DNA of 64,000 bases, from the NCBI GenBank assembly GCA_036172665.1, contig JAYKNF010000014.1:1725001-1789000 (forward strand), read 5' to 3'. Positions 48,800 through 62,500 of the stretch are shown piece after piece. The notes beneath the pieces are model-generated. The model searched no databases and was not told where the DNA came from. It worked only from the letters and a program-made list of their open reading frames with translations. Each line of letters begins with the position of its first letter. The stretch's first letter is position 1. Both the position numbers and the translations under genes were made by a program. This stretch comes from Prosopocoilus inquinatus (Eukaryota; Arthropoda; Insecta; Coleoptera; Lucanidae).

Positions 48800-50773
48800 T
48801 AACATGATAGATGAGTAAGGATCGATTAGATATATCACAGGAACAACGCCAATACGTGTTGCTTCGTTTAAAACTATTTCCAGCTTCTGCTGCGTCCGAA
48901 AACTTCGTATCTCACATCAGAGTTACTGGAGTCCATCGAAACGTCAAATAACATGATAGATAAGTAATTATCTATTAGATACAGCACAGGAACAACGCTA
49001 ATACGTGTTGTTTCGTTCAAAACTATTTCCAGCTCCTGCTGCGTCCAAAAACTTTGTATCTCACATCAGACTTACTGGAGTCCATCCAAACGTCAAATAA
49101 CATGATTGATGAGTAAGGATCGATTAGATACATCACAGGAACAACGCTAATATGTGTTGTTTCGTTTCAAACTATTTCCAGCTGCTGCTGCGTCCGAAAA
49201 TTTCGTATCTCACATTAGAGTTACTGGAGTCCATCGAAACGTCAAATAACATAGTAGCTAAGTAAGGATTGATTAGATACATCACAGGAACAACGCTAAT
49301 ACGTGTTGTTTCGTTCAAAACTATTTCCAGCTTCTGCTGCGTCCAAAAACTTTGTATCTCACATCAGAGTTACTGGAGTCCATCCAAACGTCAAATAACA
49401 TGATAGATGAGTAAGGATCGATTAGATACATCACAGGAACAACGCTAATACGTGTTGTTTCGTTTAAAACTATTTCCAGCTTCGGCTGCGTCCGAGAACT
49501 TCGTATCTAAAGTCAGGGTTACTGGAGTCCATCCAAACGTCAAATAACATGATAGATAAGTAAGGATCGATTAGATACATCACAGGAACAACGATAATGC
49601 ATGTTGTTTCGTTTAAAACTATTTCTAGCTTCAGCTGCGTCCGAGAACTTCGTATCTCACATCTAAGTTACTGGAGTCCATCGTAACGCCAAATAACATG
49701 ATAGATGAGTAAGGATCGATTAGATACAGCACAGGAACAACGCTAATACGTGTTGTTTCGTTTAAAACTATTTCCAGCTGCTGCTGCGTCGGAAAATTTC
49801 GTATCTCACGTTAGAGTTACTGGAGTCCATCGAAACGTCAAATAACATAGTAGCTAAGTAAGGATCGATTAGATACATCACAGGAACAACGCTAATAGGT
49901 GTTGTTTCGTTCAAAACTATTTCCAGCTTCTGCTGCGTCCAAAAACTTTGTATCTCACATCAGAGTTACTGGAGTCCATCCAAACGTCAAATAACATGAT
50001 AGATGAGTAAGGATCGATTAGATATATCACAGGAACAACGCCAATACGTGTTGCTTCGTTTAAAACTATTTCCAGCTTCTGCTGCGTCCGAAAACGTCGT
50101 ATCTCACATCAGAGTTACTGGAGTCCATCGAAACGTCAAATAACATGATAGATAAGTAATTATCTATTAGATACAGCACAGGAACAACGCTAATACGTGT
50201 TGTTTCGTTTAAAACTATTTCCAGCTCCTGCTGCGTCCAAAAACTTTGTATCTCACATCAGACTTACTGGAGTCCATCCAAACGTCAAATAACATGATTG
50301 ATGAGTAAGGATCGATTAGATACATCACAGGAACAACGCTAATATGTGTTGTTTCGTTTCAAACTATTTCCAGCTTCTGCTGCGTCCAAAAACTTTGTAT
50401 CTCACATCAGAGTTACTGGAGTCCATCCAAACGTCAAATAACATGATAGATGAGTAAGGATCGATTAGATACATCACAGGAACAACGCTAATACGTGTTG
50501 TTTCGTTTAAAACTATTTCCAGCTTCGGCTGCGTCCGAGAACTTCGTATCTAAAGTCAGGGTTACTGGAGTCCATCCAAACGTCAAATAACATGATAGAT
50601 AAGTAAGGATCGATTAGATACATCACAGGAACAACGCTAATGCATGTTGTTTCGTTTAAAACTATTTCTAGCTTCAGCTGCGTCCGAGAACTTCGTATCT
50701 CACATCTAAGTTACTGGAGTCCATCGTAACGCCAAATAACATGATAGATGAGTAAGGATCGATTAGATACAGC
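48800..50773 (-). repeat. 8-mer / 7-mer overlapping duplications
   Basis: 48800-49180 matches 49992-50372 at 1,192 bp (8 monomers; 'gattgatgag' at 49104 and 50296). 49330-49730 matches 50373-50773 at 1,043 bp (7 monomers; 'cagcttctgctg' at 49328 and 50371). The shift by one monomer between the two halves means a monomer ('gctgctgctgcg' with 'catagtagc') is absent from the second copy. Confidence 0.78.
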
Positions 50774-51996
50774 ACAGGAACAACGCTAATACGTGTTGTT
50801 TCGTTTAAAACTATTTCCAGCTCCTGCTGCGTCCAAAAACTTTGTATCTCACATCAGACTTACTGGAGTGTATCCAAACTTTAAATAACATGTTAGATAA
50901 GTAAGGATCGTTTAGATACATCACAGGAACAACGCTAATAGGTGTTGTTTCTTTCAAAACTATTTCCAGCTTCTGCTGCGTCCGAAATCTTTGTATCTCT
51001 CATCCTAGTTACTGGAGTCCATCCAAACGTCAAATAACATGATAGATGAGTAAGGATCGATTAGATACATCACAGGAACAACGCTAATACGTGTTATTTC
51101 GTTTAATACTATTTCCAGCTTCTGCTGCGTCCGGAAACGTCGTATCTCACATCAGAGTTACTGGAGTCCATCGAAACGTCAAATAACATGATAGATGAGT
51201 AAGGATCGATTAGATACATCACAGGAACAACGCTAATGCCTGTTGCTTCGTTTAAAACTATTTCCAGCTTCTGCTGCGTCCGAGAACTTCGTATCTCACG
51301 TCAGGGTTACTGGAGTCCATCCAAACGTCAAATATCATGATAGATAAGTAAGGATCGATTAGATACAGCACAGGAACAACGCTAATACGTGTTGTTTCGT
51401 TTAAAACTATTTCCAGCTCCTGCTGCGTCCCAAAACTTTGTATCTCACATCAGACTCACTGGAGTCCACCCAAACGTCAAAAAACATGATAGATGAGTAA
51501 GGATCGATTAGATACATCACAGGAACAACGCTAATACGTGTTGTTTCGTTTAAAACTATTTCCAGCTTCTGCTGCGTCCGAAAACGTCGTATCTCACATC
51601 AGAGTTACTGGAGTCCATCCAAACGTCAAATAACATGATAGATAAGTAAGGATCGATTAGATACAGCACAGGAACAACGCTAATACGTGTTGTTTCGTTT
51701 AAAACTATTTCCAGCTCCTGCTGCGTCCAAAATCTTTGTATCTCACATCAGAGTTACTGGAGTCCATCCAAACGTCAAATAACATGATAGACGAGTAAGG
51801 ATCGTTTAGATACATCACAGGAACAACGCTAATACGTGTTGTTTCGTTCAAAACTATTTCCAGCTTCTGCTGCGTCCGATAACTTTGTATCTCACATCAG
51901 AGTTACTGGAGTCTGTCCAAACGTCAAATAACATGATAGATGAGTAAGGATCGATTAGATTCATTACAGGAACAACGCTAATATGTGTTGTTTCGT

Positions 51997-52278
51997 TTAA
52001 AACTATTTCCAGCTTCTGCTGCGTCCGAAAACGTCGAATCTCACATCACAGTTACTGGAGCCCATCGAAACGTCAAATAACATGATAGATAAGTAAGGAT
52101 CGATTAGATACATCACAGGAACATCTATTCTAAAACTATTTCCAGCTTCTGCTGCGTCCGAGAACTTCGTATCTCACGTCAGGGTTACTGGAGTCCATCC
52201 AAACGTCAAATAACATAATAGATAAGTAAGGATCGATTAGATACAGCACAGGAACAACGCTAATACGTGTTGTTTCGT
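51997..52278 (-). repeat. Defective monomer with 16-bp net loss
   Basis: Two monomers occupy 282 instead of 298 bp. At about 52123-52137 'ggaacat' is followed by 'ctattct' and then 'aaaactatttcc'. About 23 bp (the dyad region and the monomer start) are replaced by 7 bp. It is the only copy in the window with the dyad deleted outright. Confidence 0.87.
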
Positions 52279-55200
52279 TTAAAACTATTTCCAGCTCCTG
52301 CTGCGTCCAAAAACTTTGTATCTCACATCAGACTTACTGGAGTCCATCCAAACATCAAATAACATGTTAGATAAGTAAGGATCGTTTAGATACATCACAG
52401 GAACAACGCTAATACGTGTTGTTTCGTTCAAAACTATTTCCAGCTTCTACTGCGTCCGAGAACTTTGTATCTCCCATCAGAGTTACTGGAGTCCGTCCAA
52501 ACGTCAAATAACATGATAGATGAGTAAGGATCGTTTAGATACATCACAGGAACAACGCTAATATGTGTTGTTTCGTTTCAAACTATTTCCAGCTTCTGCT
52601 GCGTCTGAAAATTTCATATCTCACATTAGAGTTACTGGAGTCCATCGAAACGTCAAATAACATAGTAGCTAAGTAAGGATCGATTAGATACATCACAGGA
52701 ACAACGCTAATACGTGTTGTTTCGTTTAAAACTATTTCCAGCTCCTGCTGCGTCCGAAAACGTCGTATCTCACATCAGAGTTACTGGAGTCCATCCAAAC
52801 GTCAAATAACATGATAGATAAGTAAGGATCGATTAGATACAGCACAGGGACAACGCTAATACGTGTTGTTTCGTTTAAAACTATTTCCAGCTCCTGCTGC
52901 GTCCAAAAACTTTGTATCTCACATCAGACTTACCGGAGTGTATCCAAACGTTAAATAACATGTTAGATAAGTAAGGATCGTTTAGATACATCACAGGAAC
53001 AACGCTAATAGGTGTTGTTTCGTTCAAAACTATTTCCAGCTTCTGCTGCGTCCGAAATCTTTGTATCTCTCATCCTAGTTACTGGAGTCCATCCAAACGT
53101 CAAATAACATGATAGATGAGTAAGGATCGATTAGATACATCACAGGAACAACGCTAATACGTGTTGTTTCGTTTAATACTATTTCCAGCTTCTGCTGCGT
53201 CCGGAAACGTCGTATCTCACATCAGAGTTACTGGAGTCCATCGAAACGTCAAATAACATGATAGATGAGTAAGGATCGATTAGATACATCACAGGAACAA
53301 CGCTAATGCCTGTTGCTTCGTTTAAAACTATTTCCAGCTTCTGCTGCGTCCGAGAACTTCGTATCTCACGTCAGGGTTACTGGAGTCCATCCAAACGTCA
53401 AATAACATGATAGATAAGTAAGGATCGATTAGATACAGCACAGGAACAACGCTAATACGTGTTGTTTCGTTTAAAACTATTTCCAGCTCCTGCTGCGTCC
53501 CAAAACTTTGTATCTCACATCGGACACACTGGAGTCCATCCAAACGTCAAATAACATGTTAGATAAGTAAGGATCGTTTAGATACATCACAGGAACAACG
53601 CTAATAGGTGGTGTATCGTTCAAAAGTATTTCCAGCTTCTGCTGCGTCCGAAATCTTTGTATCTCTCATCAGAGTTACTGGAGCCCACCCAAACGTCAAA
53701 TAACATCATAGATGAGTAAGGATCGATTAGATACATCACAGGAACAACGCTAATACGTGTTGTTTCGTTTAAAACTATTTCCAGCTTCTGCTGCGTCCGA
53801 AAACGTCGTATCTCACATCAGAGTTACTGGAGTCCATCCAAACGTCAAATAACATGATAGATAAGTAAGGATCGATTAGATACAGCACAGGAACAACGCT
53901 AATACGTGTTGTTTCGTTTAAAACTATTTCCAGCTCCTGCTGCGTCCAAATACTTTGTATCTCACATCAGAGTTAATGGAGTCCATCCAAACGTCAAATA
54001 ACATGATAGATGAGTAAGGATCGATTAGATACATCACAGGAACAACGCTAATACGTGTTGTTTCGTTTAAAACTATTTCCAGCTTCTGCTGCGTCCGAAA
54101 ACTTCGTATCTCATATCAGAGTTACTGGAGTCCATCGAAACGTCAAATAACATGATAGATAAGTAAGTATCGATTAGATACAGCACAGGAAAAACGCTAA
54201 TACGTGTTGTTTCGTTTAAAACTATTTCCAGCTCCTGCTGCGTCCAAAAACTTTGTATCTCACATCAGACTTACTGGAGTCCATCCAAACGTCAAATAAC
54301 ATGTTAGATAAGTAAGGATCGTTTAGATACATCACAGGAACAACGCTAATACGTGTTGTTTCGTTCAAAACTATTTCCAGCTTCTGCTGCGTCCGATAAC
54401 TTTGTATCTCACATCAGAGTTACTGGAGTCTGTCCAAACGTCAAATAACATGATAGATGAGTAAGGATCGATTAGATACATTACAGGAACAACGCTAATA
54501 TGTGTTGTTTCGTTTAAAACTATTTCCAGCTCCTGCTGCGTCCCAAAACTTTGTATCTCACATCAGACACACTGGAGTCCATCCAAACGTCAAATAACAT
54601 GTTAGATAAGTAAGGATCGTTTAGATACATCACAGGAACAACGCTAATACGTGTTGTTTCGTTTAAAACTATTTCCAGCTCCTGCTGCGTCCAAAAACTT
54701 TGTATCTCACATCAGACTTACTGGAGTGTATCCACACGTTAAATAACATGTTAGATAAGGAAGGATCGTTTAGATACATCACAGGAACAACGCTAATAGG
54801 TGTTGTTTCGTTCAAAACTATTTCCAGCTTCTGCTGCGTCCGAAATCTTTGTATCTCTCATCCTAGTTACTGGAGTCCATCCAAACGTCAAATAACATGA
54901 TAGATGAGTAAGGATCGATTAGATACATTACAGGAACAACGCTAATATGTGTTGTTTCGTTTAAAACTATTTCCAGCTGCTGCTGCGTCCGAAAACGTCG
55001 TATCTCACATCAGAGTTACTGGAGTCCATCGAAATGTCAAATAACATGATAGATAAGTAAGGATCGATTAGATACAGCACAGGAACAACGCTAATGCGTG
55101 TTGTTTCGTTCAAAACTATTTCCAGCTTCTGCTGCGTCCGAAAACGTCGAATCTCACATCAGAGTTACTGGAGCCCATCGAAACGTCAAATAACATGATA

Positions 55201-57431
55201 GATAAGTAAGGATCGATTAGATACATCACAGGAACATCGCTAATGCGTGTTGTTTCGTTTAAAACTATTTCCAGCTTCTGCTGCGTCCGAAAACGTCGTA
55301 TCTCACATCAGAGTTACTGGAGCCCATCGAAACGTCAAATAACATGATAGATAAGTAAGGATCGATTAGATACAGCACAGGAACAACGCTAATACGTGTT
55401 GTTTCGTTTAAAACTATTTCCAGCTCCTGCTGCGTCCAAAAACTTTGTATCTCACATCAGAGTTACTGGAGTCCATCGAAACGTCAAATAACATGATAGA
55501 TAAGTAAGTATCGATTAGATACAGCACAGGAACAACGCTAATACGTGTTGTTTCGTTTAACACTATTTCCAGCTCCTGCTGCGTCCAAAAACTTTGTATC
55601 TCACATCAGACTTACTGGAGTCCATCCAAACGTCAAATAACATGTTAGATAAGTAAGGATCGTTTAGATACATCACAGGAACAACGCTAATACGTGTTGT
55701 TTCGTTCAAAACTATTTCCAGCTTCTGCTGCGTCCGATAACTTTGTGTCTCACATCAGAGTTACTGGAGTCTGTCCAAACGTCAAATAACATGATAGATG
55801 AGTAAGGATCGATTAGATACATTACAGGAACAACGCTAATATGTGTTGTTTCGATTAAAACTATTTCCAGCTCCTGCTGCGTCCCAAAACTTTGTATCTC
55901 ACATCAGACACACTGGAGTCCATCCAAACGTCAAATAACATGTTAGATAAGTAAGGATCGTTTAGATACACCACAGGAACAACGCTAATACGTGTTGTTT
56001 CGTTTAAAACTATTTCCAGCTCCTGCTGCGTCCAAAAACTTTGTATCTCACATCAGACTTACTGGAGTGTATCCAAACGTTAAATAACATGATAGATAAG
56101 TAAGGATCGATTAGATACAGCACAGGAACAACGCTAATACGTGGTGTTTCGTTTAAAACTATTTCCAGCTCCTGCTGCGTCCAAAAACTTTGTATCTCAC
56201 ATCAGACATACTGGAGTCCATCCAAACGTCAAATAACATGTTAGATAAGTAAGGATCGTTTAGATACATCACAGGAACAACGCTAATAGGTGGTGTTTCG
56301 TTCAAAACTATTTCCAGCTTCTGCTGCTTCCGAAATCTTTGTATTTCTCATCAGAGTTACTGGAGTCCATCCAAACGTCAAATAACATGATAGATGAGTA
56401 AGGATCGATTATATACATCACAGGAACGACGCTAATACGTGTTGTTTCGTTTAAAACTATTTCCAGCTTCTGCTGCGTCTGAAAACGTCGTATCTCACAT
56501 TAGAGTTACTGGAGTCCATCGAAACGTCAAATAACATAGTAGCTAAGTAAGGATCGATTAGATACATCACAGGAACAACGCTAATGCGTGTTGTTTCGTT
56601 TAAAACTATTTCCAGCTTCTGCTGCGTCCGAAAACGTCGTATCTCACATCAGAGCTACTGGAGTCCATCGAAACGCCAAATAACATGATAGATAAGTAAG
56701 GATCGATTAGATACAGCACAGGAACAACGCTAATACGTGTTGTTTCGTTTAAAACTATTTCCAGCTTCGGCTGCGTCCGAGAACTTCGTATCTCAAGTCA
56801 GGGTTACTGGGGTCCATCCAAACGTCAAATAACATGATAGATAAGTAAGGATCGATTAGATACATCACAGGAACAACGCTAATGCATGTTGTTTCGTTTA
56901 AAACTATTTCTAGCTTCAGCTGCGTCCGAGAACTTCGTATCTCACATCTAAGTTACTGGAGTCCATCGTAACGCCAAATAACATGATAGATGAGTAAGGA
57001 TCGATTAGATACATCACAGGAACAACGCTAATGCGTGTTGTTTCGTTTAAAACTATTTCCAGCTTCTGCTGCGTCCGAGAACTTCGTATCTCACGTCAGG
57101 GTTACTGGAGTCCATCCAAACGTCAAATAACATGATAGATAAGTAAGGATCGATTAGATACAGCACAGGAACAACGCTAATACGTGTTGTTTCGTTTCAA
57201 ACTATTTCCAGCTCCTGCTGCGTCCAAAAACTTTGTATCTCACATCAGATTTACTGGAGTGTATCCAAACGTTAAATAACATGTTAGATAAGTAAGGATC
57301 GTTTAGATACATCACAGGAACAACGGTAATAGGTGTTGTTTCGTTCAAAACTATTTCCAGCTTCTGCTGCGTCCGAAATCTTTGTATCTCTCATCCTAGT
57401 TACTGGAGTCCATCCAAACGTCAAATAACAT

Positions 57432-57433
57432 GG
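57432..57433. other. Right inversion breakpoint
   Basis: 'caaataacatg' (- orientation, position 62) is followed by 'ggaaataattttgaacg' (+ orientation, from position 136). No filler is present. Positions 136-147 (ggaaatagtttt) exist both here, as ggaaataatttt, and in reverse complement at the other end of the inversion (43506-43517). This 12-bp duplication has 11 of 12 bases the same. The two sides can fold back at 57345-57358 / 57433-57446 around a 74-nt loop. Confidence 0.94.
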
Positions 57434-57619
57434 GAAATAATTTTGAACGATACACCACCTATTAGCGTTGTTCCTGTGATGTATCTAAACGATCCTTACT
57501 TATCTAACATGTTATTTGACGTTTGGATGGACTCCAGTGAGTCTGATGTGAGATACAAAGTTTTGGGACGCAGCAGGAGCTGGAAATAGTTTTAAACGAA
57601 ACAACACGTATTAGCGTTG

Positions 57620-59473
57620 TTCCTGTGCTGTATCTAATCGATCCTTACTTATCTATCATGTTATTTGACGTTTGGATGGACTCCAGTAACCCTGACGTAA
57701 GATACGAAGTTCTCGGACGCAGCAGAAGCTGGAAATAGTTTTAAACGAAGCAACAGGCATTAGAGTTGTTCCTGTGATGTATCTAATCGATCCTTACTCA
57801 TCTATCATGTTATTTGACGTTTCGATGGACTCCAGTAACTCTGATGTGAGATACGACGTTTCCGGACGCAGCAGAAGCTGGAAATAGTATTAAACGAAAC
57901 AACACGTATTAGCGTTGTTCCTGTGATGTATCTAATCGATCCTTACTCATCTATCATGTTATTTGACGTTTGGATGGACTCCAGTAACTAGGATGAGAGA
58001 TACAAATATTTCGGACGCAGCAGAAGCTGGAAATAGTTTTGAACGAAACAACACCTATTAGCGTTGTTCCTGTGATGTATCTAAACGATCCTTACTTATC
58101 TAACATGTTATTTAACGTTTGGATACACTCCAGTAAGTCTGATGTGAGATACAAAGTTTTTGGACGCAGCAGGAGCTGGAAATAGTTTTAAACGAAACAA
58201 CACGTATTAGCGTTGTTCCTGTGCTGTATCTAATCGATCCTTACTCATCTATAATGTTATTTGACGTTTGGGTGGACTCCAGTAACTCTGATGAGAGATA
58301 CAAAGATTTCGGACGCAGCAGAAGCTGGAAATAGTTTTGATCGATACACCACCTATTAGCGTTGTTCCTGTGATGTATCTAAACGATCCTTACTCATCTA
58401 TCATGTTACTTGACGTTTGGATGGACTCCAGTAAGTCTGATGTGAGATACAAAGTTTCTGGACGCAGCAGGAGCTGGAAATAGTTTTAAACGAAACAACA
58501 CGTATTAGCGTTGTTCCTGTGCTGTACCTAATCGATACTTACTTATCTATCATGTTACTTGACGTTTGGATGGACTCCAGTAACTCTGATGTGAGATACA
58601 AAGTTTTTGGACGCAGCAGGAGCTGGAAATAGTTTTAAACGAAACAACACGTATTATCGTTGTTCCTGTGCTGTATCTAATCGATCCTTACTTATCTATC
58701 ATGTTATTTGACGTTTGGATGGACTCCAGTAACCCTGACGTAAGATACGAAGTTCTCGGACGCAGCAGAAGCTGGAAATAGTTTTAAACGAAGCAACAGG
58801 CATTAGCGTTGTTCCTGTGATGTATCTAATCGATCCTTACTCATCTATCATGTTATTTGACGTTTCGATGGACTCCAGTAACTCTGATGTGAGATACGAC
58901 GTTTCCGGACGCAGCAGAAGCTGGAAATAGTATTAAACGAAACAACACGTATTAGCGTTGTTCCTGTGATGTATCTAATCGATCCTTACTCATCTATCAT
59001 GTTATTTGACGTTTGGATGGACTCCAGTAACTAGGATGAGAGATACAAATATTTCGGACGCAGCAGAAGCTGGAAATAGTTTTGAACGAAACAACACCTA
59101 TTAGCGTTGTTCCTGTGATGTATCTAAACGATCCTTACTTATCTAACATGTTATTTAACGTTTGGATACACTCCAGTAAGTCTGATGTGAGATACAAAGT
59201 TTTTGGACGCAGCAGGAGCTGGAAATAGTTTTAAACGAAACAACACGTATTAGCGTTGTTCCTGTGCTGTATCTAATCGATCCTTACTCATCTATAATGT
59301 TATTTGACGTTTGGGTGGACTCCAGTAACTCTGATGAGAGATACAAAGATTTCGGACGCAGCAGAAGCTGGAAATAGTTTTGATCGATACACCACCTATT
59401 AGCGTTGTTCCTGTGATGTATCTAAACGATCCTTACTCATCTATCATGTTACTTGACGTTTGGTTGGACTCCA
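57620..59473 (+). repeat. 1,043-bp (7-mer) repeats in block 3
   Basis: 57620-58430 matches 58663-59473 at 7 x 149 ('gaagcaacagg' at 57747 and 58790; 'catctataatg' near 58246 and 59289; 'tacaaatatttcgg' in both). The same seven-monomer series also starts near 60131 and 62513 with more or fewer monomers between, at 9-mer and 16-mer spacing. Confidence 0.85.
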
Positions 59474-59599
59474 GTAACTCTGATGTGAGATACAAAGTTT
59501 TTGGACGCAGCAGGAGCTGGAAATAGTTTTAAACGAAACAACACGTATTATCGTTGTTCCTGTGCTGTATCTAATCGATCCTTACTTATCTATCATGTT

Positions 59600-62500
59600 A
59601 TTTGACGTTTGGATGGACTCCAGTAACTCTGATGTGAGATACGACGTTTTCGGACGCAGCAGAAGCTGGAAATAGTTTTAAACGAAACAACACGTATTAG
59701 CGTTGTTCCTGTGAAGTATCTAATCGATCCTTACTCATCTATCATGTTATTTGACGTTTGGGTGTACTCCAGTAACTCTGATGAGAGATACAAAGATTTC
59801 GGACGCAGCAGAAGCTGGAAATAGTTTTGAACGATACACCACCTATTAGCGTTGTTCCTGTGATGTATCTAAACGATCCTTACTTATCTAACATGTTATT
59901 TGACATTTGGATGGACTCCAGTGAGTCTGATGTGAGATAAAAAGTTTTGGGACGCAGCAGGAGCTGGAAATAGTTTTAAACGAAACAACACGTATTAGCG
60001 TTGTTCCTGTGCTGTATCTAATCGATCCTTACTTATCTATCATGTTATTTGACGTTTGGATGGACTCCAGTAACCCTGACGTGAGATACGAAGTTCTCGG
60101 ACGCAGCAGAAGCTGGAAATAGTTTTAAACGAAGCAACAGGCATTAGCGTTGTTCCTGTGATGTATCTAATCGATCCTTACTCATCTATCATGTTATTTG
60201 ACGTTTCGATGGACTCCAGTAACTCTGATGTGAGATACGAAGTTTCCGGACGCAGCAGAAGCTGGAAATAGTATTAAACGAAACAACACGTATTAGCGTT
60301 GTTCCTGTGATGTATCTAATCGATCCTTACTCATCTATCATGTTATTTGACGTTTGGATGGACTCCAGTAACTAGGATGAGAGATAAAAAGATTTCGGAC
60401 GCAGCAGAAGCTGGAAATAGTTTTGAACGAAACAACACCTATTAGCGTTGTTCCTGTGATGTATCTAAACGATCCTTACTTATCTAAAATGTTATTTAAC
60501 GTTTGGATACACTCCAGTAAGTCTGATGTAAGATACAAAGTTTTTGGACGCAGCAGGAGCTGGAAATAGTTTTAAACGAAACAACACGTATTAGCGTTGT
60601 TCCTGTGCTGTATCTAATCGATCCTTACTTATCTATCATGTTATTTGACGTTTGGATGGACTCTAGTAACTCTGATGTGAGATACGACGTTTTCGGACGC
60701 AGCAGAAGCTGGAAATAGTTTTAAACGAAACAACACGTATTAGCGTTGTTCCTGTGATGTATCTAATCGATCCTTACTCATCTATAATGTTATTTGACGT
60801 TTGGGTGGACTCCAGTAACTCTGATGAGAGATACAAAGATTTCGGACGCAGCAGAAGCTGGAAATAGTTTTGAACGATACACCACCTATTAGCGTTGTTC
60901 CTGTGATGTATCTAAACGATCCTTACTTATCTAACATGTTATTTGACGTTTGGATGGACTCCAGTGAGTCTGATGTGAGATACAAAGTTTTGGGACGCAG
61001 CAGGAGCTTAAAATAGTTTTAAACGAAACAACACGTATTAGCGTTGTTCCTGTGCTGTATCTAATCGATCCTTACTTATCTATCATGTTATTTGACGTTT
61101 GGATGGTCTCCAGTAACCCTGACGTGAGATACGAAGTTCTCGGACGCAGCAGAAGCTGGAAATAGTTTTAAACGAAACAACATGCATTAGCGTTGTTCCT
61201 GTGATGTATCTAATCGATCCTTACTTATCTATCATGTTATTTGACGTTTGGATGGACTCCAGTAACCCTGACTTGAGATACGAAGTTCTCGGACGCAGCT
61301 GAAGCTGGAAATAGTTTTAAACGAAACAACACGTATTAGCGTTGTTCCTGTGATGTTTCTAATCGATCCTTACTCATCTATCATGTTATTTGACGTTTCG
61401 ATGGGCTCCAGTAACTCTGATGTGAGATTCGACATTTTCGGACGCAGCAGAAGCTGGAAATAGTTTTGAACGATACACCACCTATTAGCGTTGTTCCTGT
61501 GATGTGTCTAAACGATCCTTACTTATCTAACATGTTATTTGACGTTTGGATGGACTCCAGTTAGTCTGATGTGAGATACAAAGTTTCTGGACGCAGCAGG
61601 AGCTGGAAATAGTTTTAAACGAAACAACACGTATTAGCGTTGTTCCTGTGCTGTACCTAATCGATACTTACTTATCTATCATGTTATTTGACGTTTCGAT
61701 GGACTCCAGTAACTCTGATGTGATACGAAGTTTTCGGACGCAGCAGAAGCTGGAAATAGTTTTAAACGAAACAACACGTATTAGCGTTGTTCCTGTGATG
61801 TATCTAATCGATCCTTACTCATCTATCATGTTACTTGACGTTTGGATGGACTCCAGTAAGTCTGATGTGAGATACAAAGTTTCTGGACGCAGCAGGAGCT
61901 GGAAATAGTTTTAAACGAAACAACACGTATTAGCGTTGTTCCTGTGCTGTACCTAATCGATACTTACTTATCTATCATGTTATTTGACGTTTGGATGGAC
62001 TCCAGTAACTCTGATGTGAGATACGACGTTTTCGGACGCAGCAGAAGCTGGAAATAGTTTTAAACGAAACAACACGTATTAGCGTTGTTCCTGTGAAGTA
62101 TCTAATCGATCCTTACTCATCTATCATGTTATTTGACGTTTGGGTGGACTCCAGTAACTCTGATGGGAGATACAAAGATTTCGGACGCAGCAGAAGCTGG
62201 AAATAGTTTTGAACGATACACCACCTATTAGCGTTGTTCCTGTGATGTATCTAAACGATCCTTACTTATCTAACATGTTATTTGACGTTTGGATGGACTC
62301 CAGTGAGTCTGATGTGAGATACAAAGTTTTGGGACGCAGCAGGAGCTGGAAATAGTTTTAAACGAAACAACACGTATTAGCGTTGTTCCTGTGCTGTATC
62401 TAATCGATCCTTACTTATCTATCATGTTATTTGACGTTTGGATGGACTCCAGTAACCCTGACGTAAGATACGAAGTTCTCGGACGCAGCAGAAGCTGGAA

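Larger units (their letters stand above)
43506..57432 (-). repeat. Satellite block 2: inverted, 13,927 bp
   Basis: Same 149-bp monomer, reading on the - strand. Monomer start points (the t of 'gtttcgt' or its variants) run from 43652 to 57344, a span of 13,692 bp, or 92 x 149 minus 16. The 16 bp are accounted for by the defective monomer near 52.13 kb. Variant monomers are of the same classes as in blocks 1 and 3 (reverse complements of 'gaagcaacaggc', 'aactaggatgag', 'ttagctactatg', 'gcagctgaagctag'). The block is thus part of the same array and not a different satellite. A few variants look commoner here, such as 'gcccatcgaaacg'. Confidence 0.97.

Noticed and set aside
53328..53543. 71-codon open stretch on the - strand
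   Set aside because: Satellite in the inverted block read in the same phase as the 36-codon stretch of each monomer; open only through chance substitutions.
54700..54900. 66-codon open stretch on the + strand
   Set aside because: Counterpart, in the inverted block, of the - strand stretch at 34714-34914; a by-product of the repeat.
43506..57432. A different, second satellite family in 43.5-57.4 kb
   Set aside because: Reverse complementing gives the same 149-bp unit with the same variant classes as the flanks; only orientation differs.
61648..61908. Longest open reading frame, 86 codons on the + strand
   Set aside because: It consists of satellite monomer translated across a 2-bp deletion (147-bp monomer) that happens to bypass the usual TAG. 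No independent start signal, domain or codon bias; not a gene.
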